Below, piece after piece: positions 18,890-28,010 of a stretch of DNA of 64,000 nucleotides. This stretch comes from Priestia megaterium NBRC 15308 = ATCC 14581. Lineage in GTDB: Bacteria > Bacillota > Bacilli > Bacillales > Bacillaceae_H. The translations under genes and the position numbers were made by a program. Numbering within the stretch: position 1 is the stretch's first letter; each line of letters opens with the position of its first letter. The DNA lies in NCBI RefSeq assembly GCF_000832985.1, contig NZ_CP009920.1:124001-188000 (forward strand), given 5' to 3'. The notes beneath the pieces were generated by a model. The model saw only the letters and a list, made by a program, of their open reading frames with translations. It did no database searches and was not told the DNA's origin.

Positions 18890-19219
18890 ATGATGCAGGA
18901 AAAGCGCGAAGAATCAGCGAGTACAACTAAAAAAAGCACGGCGCGTTCTCAAGGTCTATACAAAGCCATATGGCGCTGGCATTTTTATGCAGGTTTAGTG
19001 TTTACTCCGTTTCTTCTTATATTAGCTGTTACTGGCGGGATGTATTTATTCAAGCCTCAAATTGAAGAAAGACTGTACCACGACTTGTATCATGTTCAAG
19101 CTCAATCACAGTCTACATCCCCTTCAGCGCAAGTGCAGGCTGTAAAGGAAAAGTATCCAGGCGCTGACGTATTGACGTATAAGCCCAGTGAGCGCTCCAC
19201 TCGTTCTTCAGAATATTAA
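18890..19219 (+). pseudogene. PepSY-associated membrane protein, truncated
   Basis: Only 109 aa of a family normally ~400-500 aa. It keeps the basic N-terminus, the first membrane helix (WRWHFYAGLVFTPFLLILAVTGGMYLF) and the start of the PepSY domain (AQVQAVKEKYPGADVLTYKP), then stops inside a 32-bp hairpin at 19213-19244. The remaining helices are absent downstream. RBS and promoter elements look intact (AAGGAGGAAAAA, TATAAT), so a fragment may still be made. Truncation by insertion/deletion linked to the satA-like gene is likely. Confidence 0.75.
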
Positions 19220-19244
19220 AACGACAACATTGTCGTTTTAATAT
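19213..19244. repeat. Perfect 32-bp hairpin at the PepSY break point
   Basis: 15-bp arms ATATTAAAACGACAA and complement around CA. It contains the premature stop codon of the PepSY fragment. A related hairpin lies at 19275-19302. Confidence 0.85.
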
Positions 19245-19274
19245 AATGTAACCTCCTGAAATTGATTCGTCAAT

Positions 19275-19302
19275 ATAAAAACGACAATTATGTCGTTTTT
19301 AT
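19275..19302. repeat. Second AAAACGACA/TGTCGTTTT hairpin
   Basis: 12-bp arms ATAAAAACGACA around ATTA, followed by T-rich DNA. Shares the AAAACGACA core with the hairpin 31 bp to its left; either paired operators or a mobile-element remnant. The rest of the ~275-bp gap before satA shows no gene. Confidence 0.8.
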
Positions 19303-19494
19303 TACTATCCTTTATTTCCCTAAGGCACTTTTTTAAGATTGCTGCTTTTAATTATAACAAGGGGAAATTTCCTTTTTATAGTATTGTATAAAGAAAGGCT
19401 TATTCAGCTAATGGGCAGTCATGTTGAATAAGACAGGATTTACTTATCCTTAAATAAAATATTTTCAAAACATCATAAAAGGAAGTGTGTACTA

Positions 19495-20040
19495 TTGGAT
19501 AGTGAAAGTAAACTCATTATTTCTCCATTAAATAATGACTTAATAGACGACATCAATATGACAAATGATTATTTTAAGTTATATGGCAGAGTTGTCCCCA
19601 GTTTGCAATCAGGAAAGTGGTCTTATAAAGAAGTTCTTTTTGATGAAACTAGAGAAACACGTTTTCCAGATGACAAACTTGATTGGAGCCAATATATAAA
19701 CCGAGAGGATAAAGCTTTGTTTTTAGCTTATATGAATACTACTTGCATAGGACAGATTAGAATAAGTAAGGATTGGAATCGCTTCTGTTATATTGAAAAC
19801 ATTGCTACTAAAAAAGATTATAGAGGCAGCGGAGTCGGAAAGTTGCTCTTAAATAAAGCAGAAGAGTGGGCAAGACAAAGAAAACTTATAGGAATGTCCT
19901 TGGAAGCACAAGATGATAACCTTGGTGCATGCAGATTTTATGTAAAACAAGGATTCATACTAGGTGGAGTTGACACGCTAAAGCAGTCATATAATCCTAC
20001 TATTAGAACCACTTTATACTGGTATAAGTTATTCAAGTAA
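19495..20040 (+). CDS. satA: GNAT acetyltransferase, streptothricin acetyltransferase SatA-like
   Basis: 181 aa. GNAT fold with the acetyl-CoA loop YRGSGVGKLLL (~115-125). The surrounding ISKDWNRFCYIENIA, LEAQDDNLGACRFYVKQGFILGGVDT and final TLYWYKLF closely follow B. subtilis SatA (YyaR), which acetylates streptothricin. The TTG start at 19495 has AAAGGAAGTGTGTACTA in front. The gene is more AT-rich than neighbours and follows a broken gene, suggesting acquisition. Substrate is inferred from resemblance only. Confidence 0.8.
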   Translation: MDSESKLIISPLNNDLIDDINMTNDYFKLYGRVVPSLQSGKWSYKEVLFDETRETRFPDDKLDWSQYINREDKALFLAYMNTTCIGQIRISKDWNRFCYIENIATKKDYRGSGVGKLLLNKAEEWARQRKLIGMSLEAQDDNLGACRFYVKQGFILGGVDTLKQSYNPTIRTTLYWYKLFK

Positions 20041-20107
20041 CGGGGGCTTTAGCGGAATAAGTAATAGAGTCGTTTTAACATAGGAATTTTAAAGAGTTAA
20101 ATAAATG

Positions 20108-20147
20108 AAAAAAAGATGCTTCGCGTTTTAAACGAAGCATCTTTTTT
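20108..20147 (+). terminator. Terminator after satA-like gene
   Basis: AAAAAAGATGCTTCG, loop, CGAAGCATCTTTTTT. Confidence 0.9.
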
Positions 20148-20182
20148 AAGTGCAGCTATGAATGCCTACCTACTTTTTTAAG

Positions 20183-20668
20183 TTAAACTGATCGTGAGGC
20201 AGCTAATTTCTCAATCGGGGCTTGTTCAATGTCTGCTGCTGAAATATTCAGCAACTTTTCTAAAACAGCCGTTATGCCCTCATTTGTTTCATTACTTTTT
20301 TTGCAATCATTAATATGCTGGTTTAATTGCTTTTTATAAGCCTCGGTATGAATGAGCCACTGACTTAAAAGCTCTTTTGTCGCCTTTCTTTCGTCTTCGC
20401 TTTTAGCTCCAAATAAGCTTTCCATATCAGGTTCTTGAATAATTAGCTTACTAAAATCGTCGCTTGCTGCAAGCCAAAAATAGTTCTTTTCGTATTCGTA
20501 ATATCTGTGTTCTTTTAATAAAAAGTAGCCAATTTCAAATTCGATGCGATAGAGCGGCTGGTTAACTTTCGGTGCATGAAGGCTTTTAAAGTTAATATGC
20601 TCTACATCATCTACATAAACCTCTAAACCGTATTGGGTTTTAATCATCTTAGCGTCTACTGTATTCAT
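20183..20668 (-). CDS. Hypothetical cytosolic protein at the end of the pentose phosphate operon
   Basis: 161 aa from ATG 20668 (AGAGGTAAACACC upstream). Hydrophilic, no membrane segment; contains EIGYFLLKEHRYYEYEKNYFWLAASDD and a C-terminal region EKLLNISAADIEQAPIEKLAAS. No family recognised. It follows tal by ~80 bp with a weak hairpin between, so it may be partly co-transcribed. Confidence 0.75.
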   Translation of the reverse strand: MNTVDAKMIKTQYGLEVYVDDVEHINFKSLHAPKVNQPLYRIEFEIGYFLLKEHRYYEYEKNYFWLAASDDFSKLIIQEPDMESLFGAKSEDERKATKELLSQWLIHTEAYKKQLNQHINDCKKSNETNEGITAVLEKLLNISAADIEQAPIEKLAASRSV

Positions 20669-20746
20669 GGTGTTTACCTCTTTAAGGATATTATGAGAGA
20701 ACGCGTGCATTCTTTTTTTAGAATGCGCACGTTCTTTATCTTTTAC

Positions 20747-21415
20747 TTAGTTTTGAACAGCATTTTTCCAATCAGCCGCAAATTTTTCAATTCCTTGTTC
20801 GGTTAAAGGATGTTTAACAAGCTGCTCGATTACTGAATATGGAATAGTTGCAATATGAGCTCCAGCAAGGGCTACGCGTGTAACGTGGTCCGGATGTCTT
20901 ACAGAAGCCGCAATGATTTGAGAGTCGATATTTTGAATGCGGAACAACTCAGCAATTTTAGCCACAAGCTGTACGCCGTCTTCTGAAATATCATCAAGGC
21001 GACCAAGGAATGGAGATACATATGTTGCACCTGCACGGGCTGCTAAAAGAGCTTGGTTCACAGTGAAAATCAGCGTTACGTTTGTTTTTACACCTTTTTT
21101 AGCAAGGTAGCGAGTCGCTTCTAGTCCAGCGAGTGTCATTGGAAGCTTGATCGTAATGTTTTGATCCCCGCCGTTAATTTTGATTAATTCTTCTGCTTGG
21201 GCAATCATGTCTTCTGCTGTTTCGGCATCCGGCGTCACTTCTGCTGAAACGGATTCTACTTCTGGAACGGTTTTTAAAATTTCTTCAATACGATCTTCAA
21301 ACTTTACGCCTTCTTTTGCAACAAGAGAAGGGTTTGTTGTAACACCAGATAAAACGCCCAATTTGTATGCTTTTTTAATATCGTCAAGGTTTGCAGTATC
21401 AATAAAAAATTTCAT
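20747..21415 (-). CDS. tal: Transaldolase (fructose-6-phosphate aldolase-like, short type)
   Basis: 222 aa, the short TalC/FSA-type TIM barrel. [16 protein letters not shown] start, GVTTNPSL, the Schiff-base Lys90 in ITIKLPMT, and [13 protein letters not shown] are all present. Transfers dihydroxyacetone from sedoheptulose-7-phosphate to glyceraldehyde-3-phosphate. RBS TGGAGGAATGAAAA. Downstream of gnd by ~50 bp in the same operon. Confidence 0.93.
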   Translation of the reverse strand: MKFFIDTANLDDIKKAYKLGVLSGVTTNPSLVAKEGVKFEDRIEEILKTVPEVESVSAEVTPDAETAEDMIAQAEELIKINGGDQNITIKLPMTLAGLEATRYLAKKGVKTNVTLIFTVNQALLAARAGATYVSPFLGRLDDISEDGVQLVAKIAELFRIQNIDSQIIAASVRHPDHVTRVALAGAHIATIPYSVIEQLVKHPLTEQGIEKFAADWKNAVQN

Positions 21416-21464
21416 TTTTTCATTCCTCCATTAGTTTTTTTTACTATACCCAGTATTTCACTTG

Positions 21465-22358
21465 TTATTTCTTTTCCACAGCATGACCGCCAAACTCGTT
21501 TCGAAGCGCGGAAACTACCTTTCCTGTAAAGGTATCATCTTCAAGCGAGCGATAGCGCATTAGTAAAGACATCGCAATAACCGGCGTAGCTGTTTGAAGG
21601 TCTAAAGCCGTTTCTACCGTCCATTTTCCTTCACCAGAAGAGTTCATAACTCCTTTGATGTCGTCTAGCTTAGCATCTTTAGAGAATGCATTTTCGGTTA
21701 ATTCCATTAGCCATGAACGAATAACAGATCCATTGTTCCATACTCTCGCCACTTTTTCGTAATCATAGTCGAACTGGCTTTTTTCAAGAACTTCAAATCC
21801 TTCTCCGATTGCAGCCATCATGCCGTATTCAATGCCGTTATGAACCATTTTTAAAAAGTGGCCGCTCCCTGCTTCTCCAGCGTATAGGTATCCGTTTTCT
21901 ACAGCTGTATCGCGGAAGATAGGTTCAACAATTTCCCACGCTTCACGATCTCCGCCAATCATATAGCATGCTCCGTTACGAGCGCCTTCCATTCCGCCAG
22001 ATGTTCCAACGTCCATAAAGCGGATTTTGTTTTCTTTTAACTCGTTATAGCGTCGAATAGACTCTTTGTAATGAGAGTTTCCCGCTTCAATAACGATATC
22101 TCCTTCAGTTAAAAAAGGCGTCACTTCACTAATAACAGAATCAACAACCGTATGAGGAACCATCAGCCATACAACTCTTGGTGTTTCGAGTGACTGAACA
22201 AGCTCCTGTAAGCTTGATACTCCTGACGCACCGTACCCTTTCATTTGCTCCACTGCATTTGAATTTACGTCAAATGCTACAACGTCATGACGCTGATCCA
22301 ATAAGTTTTGTCCTAAGTTAATCCCCATTTTCCCTAAACCAACTAATCCTACTTTCAT
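21465..22358 (-). CDS. gnd: 6-phosphogluconate dehydrogenase, short NAD-type (YqeC-like)
   Basis: 297 aa, against ~470 for the long NADP-dependent GntZ/Gnd. NAD(P)-binding GLVGLGKMGINLG at residues 4-16, DVGTSGGMEGARNGACYMIGG substrate loop and the KMVHNGIEYGMMAA catalytic Lys/His-Asn motif. Oxidatively decarboxylates 6-phosphogluconate to ribulose-5-phosphate. The short family tends to prefer NAD; the cofactor cannot be proven here. 30 bp after tkt. Confidence 0.92.
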   Translation of the reverse strand: MKVGLVGLGKMGINLGQNLLDQRHDVVAFDVNSNAVEQMKGYGASGVSSLQELVQSLETPRVVWLMVPHTVVDSVISEVTPFLTEGDIVIEAGNSHYKESIRRYNELKENKIRFMDVGTSGGMEGARNGACYMIGGDREAWEIVEPIFRDTAVENGYLYAGEAGSGHFLKMVHNGIEYGMMAAIGEGFEVLEKSQFDYDYEKVARVWNNGSVIRSWLMELTENAFSKDAKLDDIKGVMNSSGEGKWTVETALDLQTATPVIAMSLLMRYRSLEDDTFTGKVVSALRNEFGGHAVEKK

Positions 22359-22388
22359 GTGAACAGCTCCTTCTATTTATCTTTTTAT

Positions 22389-24404
22389 TTAAGCCTTTAG
22401 CAATTCTTTTGCTTGTGCCACTACGTTTTCTTCTGTAAATCCAAACAGCTTCATCACATCAGCTCCGGTTCCTGAAGCACCAAATGTGTCAACAGCTAAC
22501 ACTTTTCCTTTTGGCCCTACAAAACGTTCCCAGCCAAGTGAAATTCCCATTTCTAGAGAAATTCGCTTTGAAATAGATTCAGGCAAGATACGCTCTTGAT
22601 ACTCTTTTGACTGTTTGTTAAACAGCTCCCAGCTAGGCATTGCTACAACACGTACAGATACATTTTCACGCTCTAGCTGAGCTTTTGCACCGACCGCTAG
22701 TGCTACTTCAGAACCTGTGGCGATGAAAATCATCTCCGGCTTATCGTTTGTTTCGGTTAATACGTAAGCTCCCTTAGCTAGGTGGTTGATATTTTGTTTT
22801 GTTTCTTCAAATACAGGCAAGTTTTGACGGCTAAGCACTAAGGCTACAGGGCCTTCCGCTTGCTGAAGCGCATAAGCCCAAGCGCTAGCTGTTTCGTTTG
22901 CATCAGACGGACGGATTACGGTAAGCCCTGGAATTGCACGAAGAGAAGCTAAATGTTCAACGGGCTCATGAGTTGGTCCATCTTCTCCTACTGCTATGGA
23001 ATCATGAGTAAATACATATGTGACCGGCAGCTTTTGCAGTGCAGCTAAACGAATCGCTGGACGCAAGTAATCATTAAAAACAAAGAATGTGCTGACAAAC
23101 GGCTTCACACCTCCGTGAAGGGCCATTCCATTACCGGCGGCTCCCATTGCATGTTCACGTACGCCGAAATAAATATTTCGATTACCGAAATAAATATTTC
23201 GATTACCGAAATATCCTGGTGCGTAAGGACCGTCTTCTTTAATGTCTGTCATCGTAGAATGCGATAAATCAGCGCTGCCTCCAAAAATAGATGGCACAGA
23301 TTTAGTGAAATAATTAATCGCTTCTCCGCTTGCAACACGAGTCGACATCGCTTTTTCTGATGGAAATGTTAAAATATCATTCACTTCAATTAACGCTTCG
23401 CCTGTGATGGCACGTTCTAATTCATCAGCGAGCATAGGGTATTCTTTTTGGTAAGAAGCAAACAGTTCGTTCCACTCTGCTTCTGCTTTCATCCCTTTTT
23501 CTTCTAGCTTTTCAAAATGAGCTTTTACTTCTTCTGGAACATAGAAGTTTTCTTCAGCTTCCCAGCCGTAGGCTTGTTTTGTTGCTTTTGCTTCTTCTTC
23601 TCCAAGCGGATTGCCGTGTGCTTTATTTGTTCCTGCTACTTTTGGACTTCCGTAGCCAATAATGGTTCTTACTTCGATAAGCGTTGGCTGTTCGGTGTTT
23701 TGCTTCGCTTTTTCGATGGCGCTTGTGACTTCATCTACGTCATTTCCATCTTCTACACGCAAATACTGCCAGTTTGCAGATTCCGCTCTTTTTTGGATAT
23801 TTTCACCAAACGAAAGATTTAATTCCCCGTCTAACGAAATATCGTTGGAGTCATATAAAGCGATAAGCTTGCCAAGCTTCATATGGCCAGCCATGGACAT
23901 CGCTTCATAAGAAATGCCTTCCATCAAGTCACCATCGCCTACTAATGTATACGTATAGTGATCAACGACAGGGAATTTTGACTGGTTAAACTTTGCCGCT
24001 AAATGAGCTTCTGCCATTGCCATTCCGACTGCATTTGCAATTCCTTGACCTAAAGGACCTGTTGTTGCTTCCACGCCGTCCGTATGGCCAAATTCAGGAT
24101 GACCCGGTGTTTTACTGTTTAATTTGCGGAAGCTCTTTAAATCTTCTACCGATACATTGTATCCACTTAGATGAAGCATGCTATACAGCAAGCTTGAGCC
24201 ATGACCGGCTGATAAGATAAAACGATCTCGGTTAAACCAGCTTGAATTTGCCGGATTATGCTGTAAGTGATTTGCCCACAGCGCATAGGTCATCGGAGCC
24301 GCTCCCATCGGAAGCCCAGGGTGGCCTGAATTAGCTGCGTTTACCGCATCAATTGACAGGGTGCGAATCGTATTAACTGCAAGTATGTCTATGTTGGTAC
24401 TCAT
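22389..24404 (-). CDS. tkt: Transketolase with a 7-residue tandem duplication
   Basis: 671 aa. Thiamine diphosphate site GDGDLMEG (156-163) with downstream Asn, central pyrimidine domain with [14 protein letters not shown] (catalytic Glu417) and [15 protein letters not shown], and the C-terminal domain. Residues ~400-413 read GNRNIYF twice, caused by a 21-bp tandem duplication at 23164-23205, right before the Glu417 motif; known transketolases have one copy. The reading frame is intact, but activity could be altered. Part of zwf-tkt-gnd-tal; RBS AGAAGGATGAAAC. Confidence 0.95.
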   Translation of the reverse strand: MSTNIDILAVNTIRTLSIDAVNAANSGHPGLPMGAAPMTYALWANHLQHNPANSSWFNRDRFILSAGHGSSLLYSMLHLSGYNVSVEDLKSFRKLNSKTPGHPEFGHTDGVEATTGPLGQGIANAVGMAMAEAHLAAKFNQSKFPVVDHYTYTLVGDGDLMEGISYEAMSMAGHMKLGKLIALYDSNDISLDGELNLSFGENIQKRAESANWQYLRVEDGNDVDEVTSAIEKAKQNTEQPTLIEVRTIIGYGSPKVAGTNKAHGNPLGEEEAKATKQAYGWEAEENFYVPEEVKAHFEKLEEKGMKAEAEWNELFASYQKEYPMLADELERAITGEALIEVNDILTFPSEKAMSTRVASGEAINYFTKSVPSIFGGSADLSHSTMTDIKEDGPYAPGYFGNRNIYFGNRNIYFGVREHAMGAAGNGMALHGGVKPFVSTFFVFNDYLRPAIRLAALQKLPVTYVFTHDSIAVGEDGPTHEPVEHLASLRAIPGLTVIRPSDANETASAWAYALQQAEGPVALVLSRQNLPVFEETKQNINHLAKGAYVLTETNDKPEMIFIATGSEVALAVGAKAQLERENVSVRVVAMPSWELFNKQSKEYQERILPESISKRISLEMGISLGWERFVGPKGKVLAVDTFGASGTGADVMKLFGFTEENVVAQAKELLKA
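23164..23205. repeat. 21-bp in-frame tandem duplication inside tkt
   Basis: Unit CCGAAATAAATATTTCGATT plus A occurs twice head to tail. The unit contains the palindrome CGAAATAAATATTTCG region, a hairpin likely to promote slippage during replication. Confidence 0.9.
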
Positions 24405-24432
24405 GTTTCATCCTTCTTTCGCTTTGTTTGTA

Positions 24433-25935
24433 TTAAACTAGCTGCACTTCGCGTGATTGACTTGCTGTTTCTTCATCCAACCACCACTTAAAACCGTCTT
24501 TTTCTAAAAGTGCATATGATGCGTCAGGGCCGTATGAACCAGCTGCATATTTATAAAGCGGCACTGTATTTTCCTCAAACGCTTCAAGAAGCGGCTGAAC
24601 CCATTCCCAAGCTAGCTCTACTTCTTTCCAATGAGCAAAAAATGTAGAATCTCCGGCACATGCATCTGCAATAAGACGCTCATATGCTTCCGGCGCTCCT
24701 TCTTGCTGACCTGAGAAATTAATTTGTACAGGCTCAATATGACCATGATTAAATGGATTTTTGCTGTTTAACTGCAGCGTAATATTTTCGTGCGGGTTGA
24801 TTTCAATGATCAACAGATTTGGAGATGTTGTTTCTCCTTTGTCTAAGTACAACTCTTTTAGCGAGTCTTTGAATTCAATAACAATTCGCGTCACTTTTTC
24901 CGCCATTCTTTTCCCTGTACGAATGTAGAAAGGAACGCCTTTCCAAAGCGAATTATCGATATATAGTCTGGCTGCTAAAAACGTATCTGTCTGTGAAGAT
25001 GGTGAGACACCGGGCTCATTTATGTAGCTCGGCACTGAAGCCCCGTTTATTTTTCCAGCCTCATATTGACCGCGAACAACGTCTAGATCCATCTCTTCTT
25101 TTACAAGCGGACGAAGTGCTTTTAACACATTTATTTTTTCGTTTCGAATGTCATCAGCGCTAATGCGAGCCGGTAAGTGCATAGCCGTCATCATCAGCAT
25201 TTGCAGCATATGATTTTGAACCATATCTCGAATCGCTCCTGAATGGTCATAATAGCTTGCTCTTTCCTCTACGCCGACCGTTTCACTTGCTGTAATTTGT
25301 ATATTCGCAATATGTTCGTTATTCCATAATGATTGAAGAATAGGATTAGCGAATTCCAGCGCTTCTAAATTTTGTACCATCGACTTGCCAAGATAGTGGT
25401 CAATGCGGTAAATCTCTTCTTCTTTAAACGCTTTGCTTAAGTTTTCGTTTAATTGACGAGCTGACTGTAGATCATGGCCAAATGGTTTTTCAATAATTAA
25501 CCGTTTCCAACCTTTTGTAGCACCTAAGCCACTGTCTTTAATATGCTCGGCAATCGTACCGAAAAATTCTGGTGCAACGGAGAGATAAAACATTCGGTTG
25601 CTTGGAATATTTAATTCTGCTTCTCGTGCTTCTACTAGATTTAACACACTTTTATAGTCTTCAGCATTGGTTGCATCCAATTGGCTGTAGCGAAAAGCTG
25701 ACAGAAAATGCTGCATAAGAGATGAATCTTTTTCGACGCGACGTGAAAAAGTGTGAATAGATTCTTCTACTTTTTTCTGAAAATCTGCATCGGACATCTC
25801 CCTTCTGCCTAGTCCTACAACAGAAATTGATTTAGGGATTTTCCCGTCTACAAATAAATTATAGAGTGCAGGATAAATTTTGCGTTTCGCTAAATCACCT
25901 GTTGAACCGAATAAAACAAAAGTCATCGCTTCCAT
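24433..25935 (-). CDS. zwf: Glucose-6-phosphate 1-dehydrogenase
   Basis: 500 aa. NADP-binding LFGSTGDLAKRK (8-19), EKPFGHDL near 150 and the RIDHYLGK active-site motif near 178, with the C-terminal alpha+beta domain complete. First step of the oxidative pentose phosphate pathway, making NADPH and 6-phosphogluconolactone. First gene of the operon; ATG follows AGGAGGAAGAGAT. The ~320 bp upstream are AT-rich, with no clear repressor site seen. Confidence 0.96.
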   Translation of the reverse strand: MEAMTFVLFGSTGDLAKRKIYPALYNLFVDGKIPKSISVVGLGRREMSDADFQKKVEESIHTFSRRVEKDSSLMQHFLSAFRYSQLDATNAEDYKSVLNLVEAREAELNIPSNRMFYLSVAPEFFGTIAEHIKDSGLGATKGWKRLIIEKPFGHDLQSARQLNENLSKAFKEEEIYRIDHYLGKSMVQNLEALEFANPILQSLWNNEHIANIQITASETVGVEERASYYDHSGAIRDMVQNHMLQMLMMTAMHLPARISADDIRNEKINVLKALRPLVKEEMDLDVVRGQYEAGKINGASVPSYINEPGVSPSSQTDTFLAARLYIDNSLWKGVPFYIRTGKRMAEKVTRIVIEFKDSLKELYLDKGETTSPNLLIIEINPHENITLQLNSKNPFNHGHIEPVQINFSGQQEGAPEAYERLIADACAGDSTFFAHWKEVELAWEWVQPLLEAFEENTVPLYKYAAGSYGPDASYALLEKDGFKWWLDEETASQSREVQLV

Positions 25936-26255
25936 ATCTCTTCCTCCTGTTAGGAAAAATATAATCTTTTAAAAGTAACTTTTCTTTCACTCGTTACTTT
26001 ATGTAACCTATCTTATTCCTGAAATATTTTTTCGTCAAGATATTAATCTCGTAAAAAATCATTTCAATTTTCTTTTTTTCTTTAAACCTTATAGCGGCTT
26101 ATCTCGGTTAGTTTATGGAAAAATAATGAAAATTCTTTTTAGGTGAATTTAGAAAATAAAACTGCTTTAATGGATTTGATAGAATTGTATGAAAGTAAAA
26201 ACATACATAATGTTTGCATATGTGCCGGGGAAAAATATCAAAAGGTGGAAGTGCT

Positions 26256-26360
26256 ATGAAAGCTCAACGAATGAAGATGGTTGAAGGCCTATCTATTTTT
26301 CGCGTAAAAAAATCGCAGAACACTTTAAAGGAGAAAGAAAGTTTGACCTCTTTCTTTTAA
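26256..26360 (+). CDS. Possible small protein, 34 aa
   Basis: Basic peptide MKAQRMKMVEGLSIFRVKK... ending LTSFF, with a good RBS (AAAAGGTGGAAGTGCT). Its 3' end carries an AAAGAAAG...CTTTCTTT inverted repeat that may end transcription. Lies in the gap between the divergent zwf operon and the gene at 26376. No family recognised. Confidence 0.4.
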   Translation: MKAQRMKMVEGLSIFRVKKSQNTLKEKESLTSFF

Positions 26361-26375
26361 GCTGCACGCACGCCT

Positions 26376-26735
26376 TTAATGCGTAGCTACAGCGAGAAGC
26401 ATAAGCATCATATAGAGGTTAAAAACAGCTAGTAAAACAAGAGCGATATAGACTAGTTTTTTACCTGTTTTCCCTAAAAAATAGACGTTTATTAAACTAA
26501 AATACACGCTTGCTGTGCATAAAACGAACGCAAGAAATTCCTTGCACTCACTGGGTTTCATTTGAAAATCTGGATTATAGTAAATTTGAAGATCGTTACT
26601 AACAGCGAAGGGAACAGTCCACCACCTGATTAAAACCCCTATAAACATAAATATTCCGATTACATTTAATGTAAACTGCAGCGTTCTCTCCTTTTTCACG
26701 CTTCTTTTTGTAGATTCTTTAAAGTTTGCCCGCAT
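26376..26735 (-). CDS. Small membrane protein of unknown function
   Basis: 119 aa from ATG 26735, with AGGGGGGAAATGC upstream. Basic N-terminus, then three hydrophobic helices (~22-42, ~66-85, ~92-115); an extracellular loop contains NDLQIYYNPDFQMKPSECKE. No family recognised. Confidence 0.7.
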   Translation of the reverse strand: MRANFKESTKRSVKKERTLQFTLNVIGIFMFIGVLIRWWTVPFAVSNDLQIYYNPDFQMKPSECKEFLAFVLCTASVYFSLINVYFLGKTGKKLVYIALVLLAVFNLYMMLMLLAVATH

Positions 26736-26851
26736 GCATTTCCCCCCTGATGTTTTTAACACAGTAACTGATTTAAGCAGACCTATATAAACGTTCCTTC
26801 TTTTAATTTTATACACGCTAGGTCTTACAGATGACATGATTGACATAAGAA

Positions 26852-26886
26852 AAGCTTCTTCCATTCATAAAGGAAGAAGCCTTAAA
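26852..26886 (-). terminator. Terminator of the GNAT gene
   Basis: GGCTTCTTCC / GGAAGAAGC hairpin with T-rich flank on the - strand. Confidence 0.8.
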
Positions 26887-26903
26887 TAATGAGACTATAT
26901 TGA

Positions 26904-27503
26904 TCAATGCTTTAGTTCACCTCTGTATTCTTTTCTATTACAGCTCTTACTACGATGACTTTCCCATTCCCTTCGCAGCATTCCCATTTTGATGCTGTCA
27001 AAATATTCACCGTTTACGATACGTGCTTCTCTGATTCTCGCCTCTTCTTTCATGCCTATTTTTGCAGCTGTTTTTATCATTCTGATGTTGCCTGACCACG
27101 TGGACATACCGAGTCTATGTAAATGTGTAGACTCAAATAAAAAATCAATCCACATGCGGTAAGCTTCCGTTCCGTATCCTCCGCTCCAATAATCTGAGTC
27201 GTAAATGACAATTCCGGTTTCCAGCCAGTTTGTATGCTTGTCCATCCAGTAACAGCTTACGATTCCCACCGCTTTTTTGTTAATGAGGACCGCAAGGAGT
27301 GGAGGAACCCCTGGAAAAAGCTCATACTCTTGGTTCCATAAGTTCATATATTCTTCTTTCGTAAGCTGTTTTTCTGGTAAGTAAGGAGCATTCCACTTTT
27401 TTGCTTCTTGGTTTTTTTCTTCGTACTTCCAGTAATAAAGTTCATTAACGTCTTCCTGTGTCGCTTCTCTTAATGACACTTTTTCTCCTATTAGTTTTAT
27501 CAT
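26904..27503 (-). CDS. GNAT acetyltransferase (RimJ/RimL type)
   Basis: 199 aa from ATG 27503 (AAGGAG 11 bases upstream; ATG 27512 is an alternative but too close to the RBS). VSLREATQEDVNELYYWK start, SDYWSGGYGTEAYRMWIDFLFE acetyl-CoA loop and HRLGMSTWSGNIRMIKTAAKIGMKEEARIREA typical of N-terminal/ribosomal-protein-like acetyltransferases. Substrate unknown. Confidence 0.88.
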   Translation of the reverse strand: MIKLIGEKVSLREATQEDVNELYYWKYEEKNQEAKKWNAPYLPEKQLTKEEYMNLWNQEYELFPGVPPLLAVLINKKAVGIVSCYWMDKHTNWLETGIVIYDSDYWSGGYGTEAYRMWIDFLFESTHLHRLGMSTWSGNIRMIKTAAKIGMKEEARIREARIVNGEYFDSIKMGMLRREWESHRSKSCNRKEYRGELKH

Positions 27504-27564
27504 GAGAGGCATCACTCCTTGATTTATAATAACCATGCAGAGTAACTCATCCTGCCCTACATGT

Positions 27565-27597
27565 AAAACACCGAGAATGAATCCTCCCGGTGTTTTT
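27565..27597 (-). terminator. Terminator of the VOC/kinase/lipoprotein operon
   Basis: AAAACACCG ... CGGTGTTTT stem with T-run on the - strand side. Confidence 0.8.
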
Positions 27598-27606
27598 CTT
27601 TTTCCT

Positions 27607-27996
27607 TTATTTATGATTCACGTTTTCCATAACCGCAAAATAGTTATCTTCACTATCTGAAAAGTTAAAGACTCGCCCTGAAGGCATAGATACGATTTCT
27701 CCCACCGTTACGCCTTTAGCTGTTAAATCACTATATAATTCATCCACATTTTCTGTAAAAAACAGCAGTGAAGGAGTCCCGACATTTAATTCTGGCTGCA
27801 TTTTTGCTATTCGCTGTTTGTTATGAAGGATAATGGTTGTTTCGGCCCCCGCCACCGGCGCTAGCTCAATCCACTTCATGCCTTGTTCATTATTTTGTTC
27901 AGACATAACCTGAAATCCCATTTTTTCTGTCCAAAACTTTACCGCTTGATCTTGATCGTTTACATATACCATAATTTGACCGACTTTTTTAATCAT
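27607..27996 (-). CDS. VOC superfamily (glyoxalase/bleomycin resistance-like) protein
   Basis: 129 aa from ATG 27996 with AAGGAG eight bases upstream; a GTG nine bases earlier is less likely. One vicinal-oxygen-chelate module: IMVYVNDQDQAVKFWTEKMGFQ, EQGMKWIELAP, TPSLLFFTENVDELYSDLTAKGV and DSEDNYFAVME. Substrate not predictable. Last gene of a three-gene run. Confidence 0.88.
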   Translation of the reverse strand: MIKKVGQIMVYVNDQDQAVKFWTEKMGFQVMSEQNNEQGMKWIELAPVAGAETTIILHNKQRIAKMQPELNVGTPSLLFFTENVDELYSDLTAKGVTVGEIVSMPSGRVFNFSDSEDNYFAVMENVNHK

Positions 27997-28010
27997 TACT
28001 TTCACTCCTT

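Noticed and set aside
19220-19494. Insertion sequence between the PepSY fragment and satA
   Set aside because: No transposase ORF or terminal repeats with target duplication could be found; only hairpins.
23493-23822. ORFs antisense to tkt
   Set aside because: Phe-rich shadow with no RBS.
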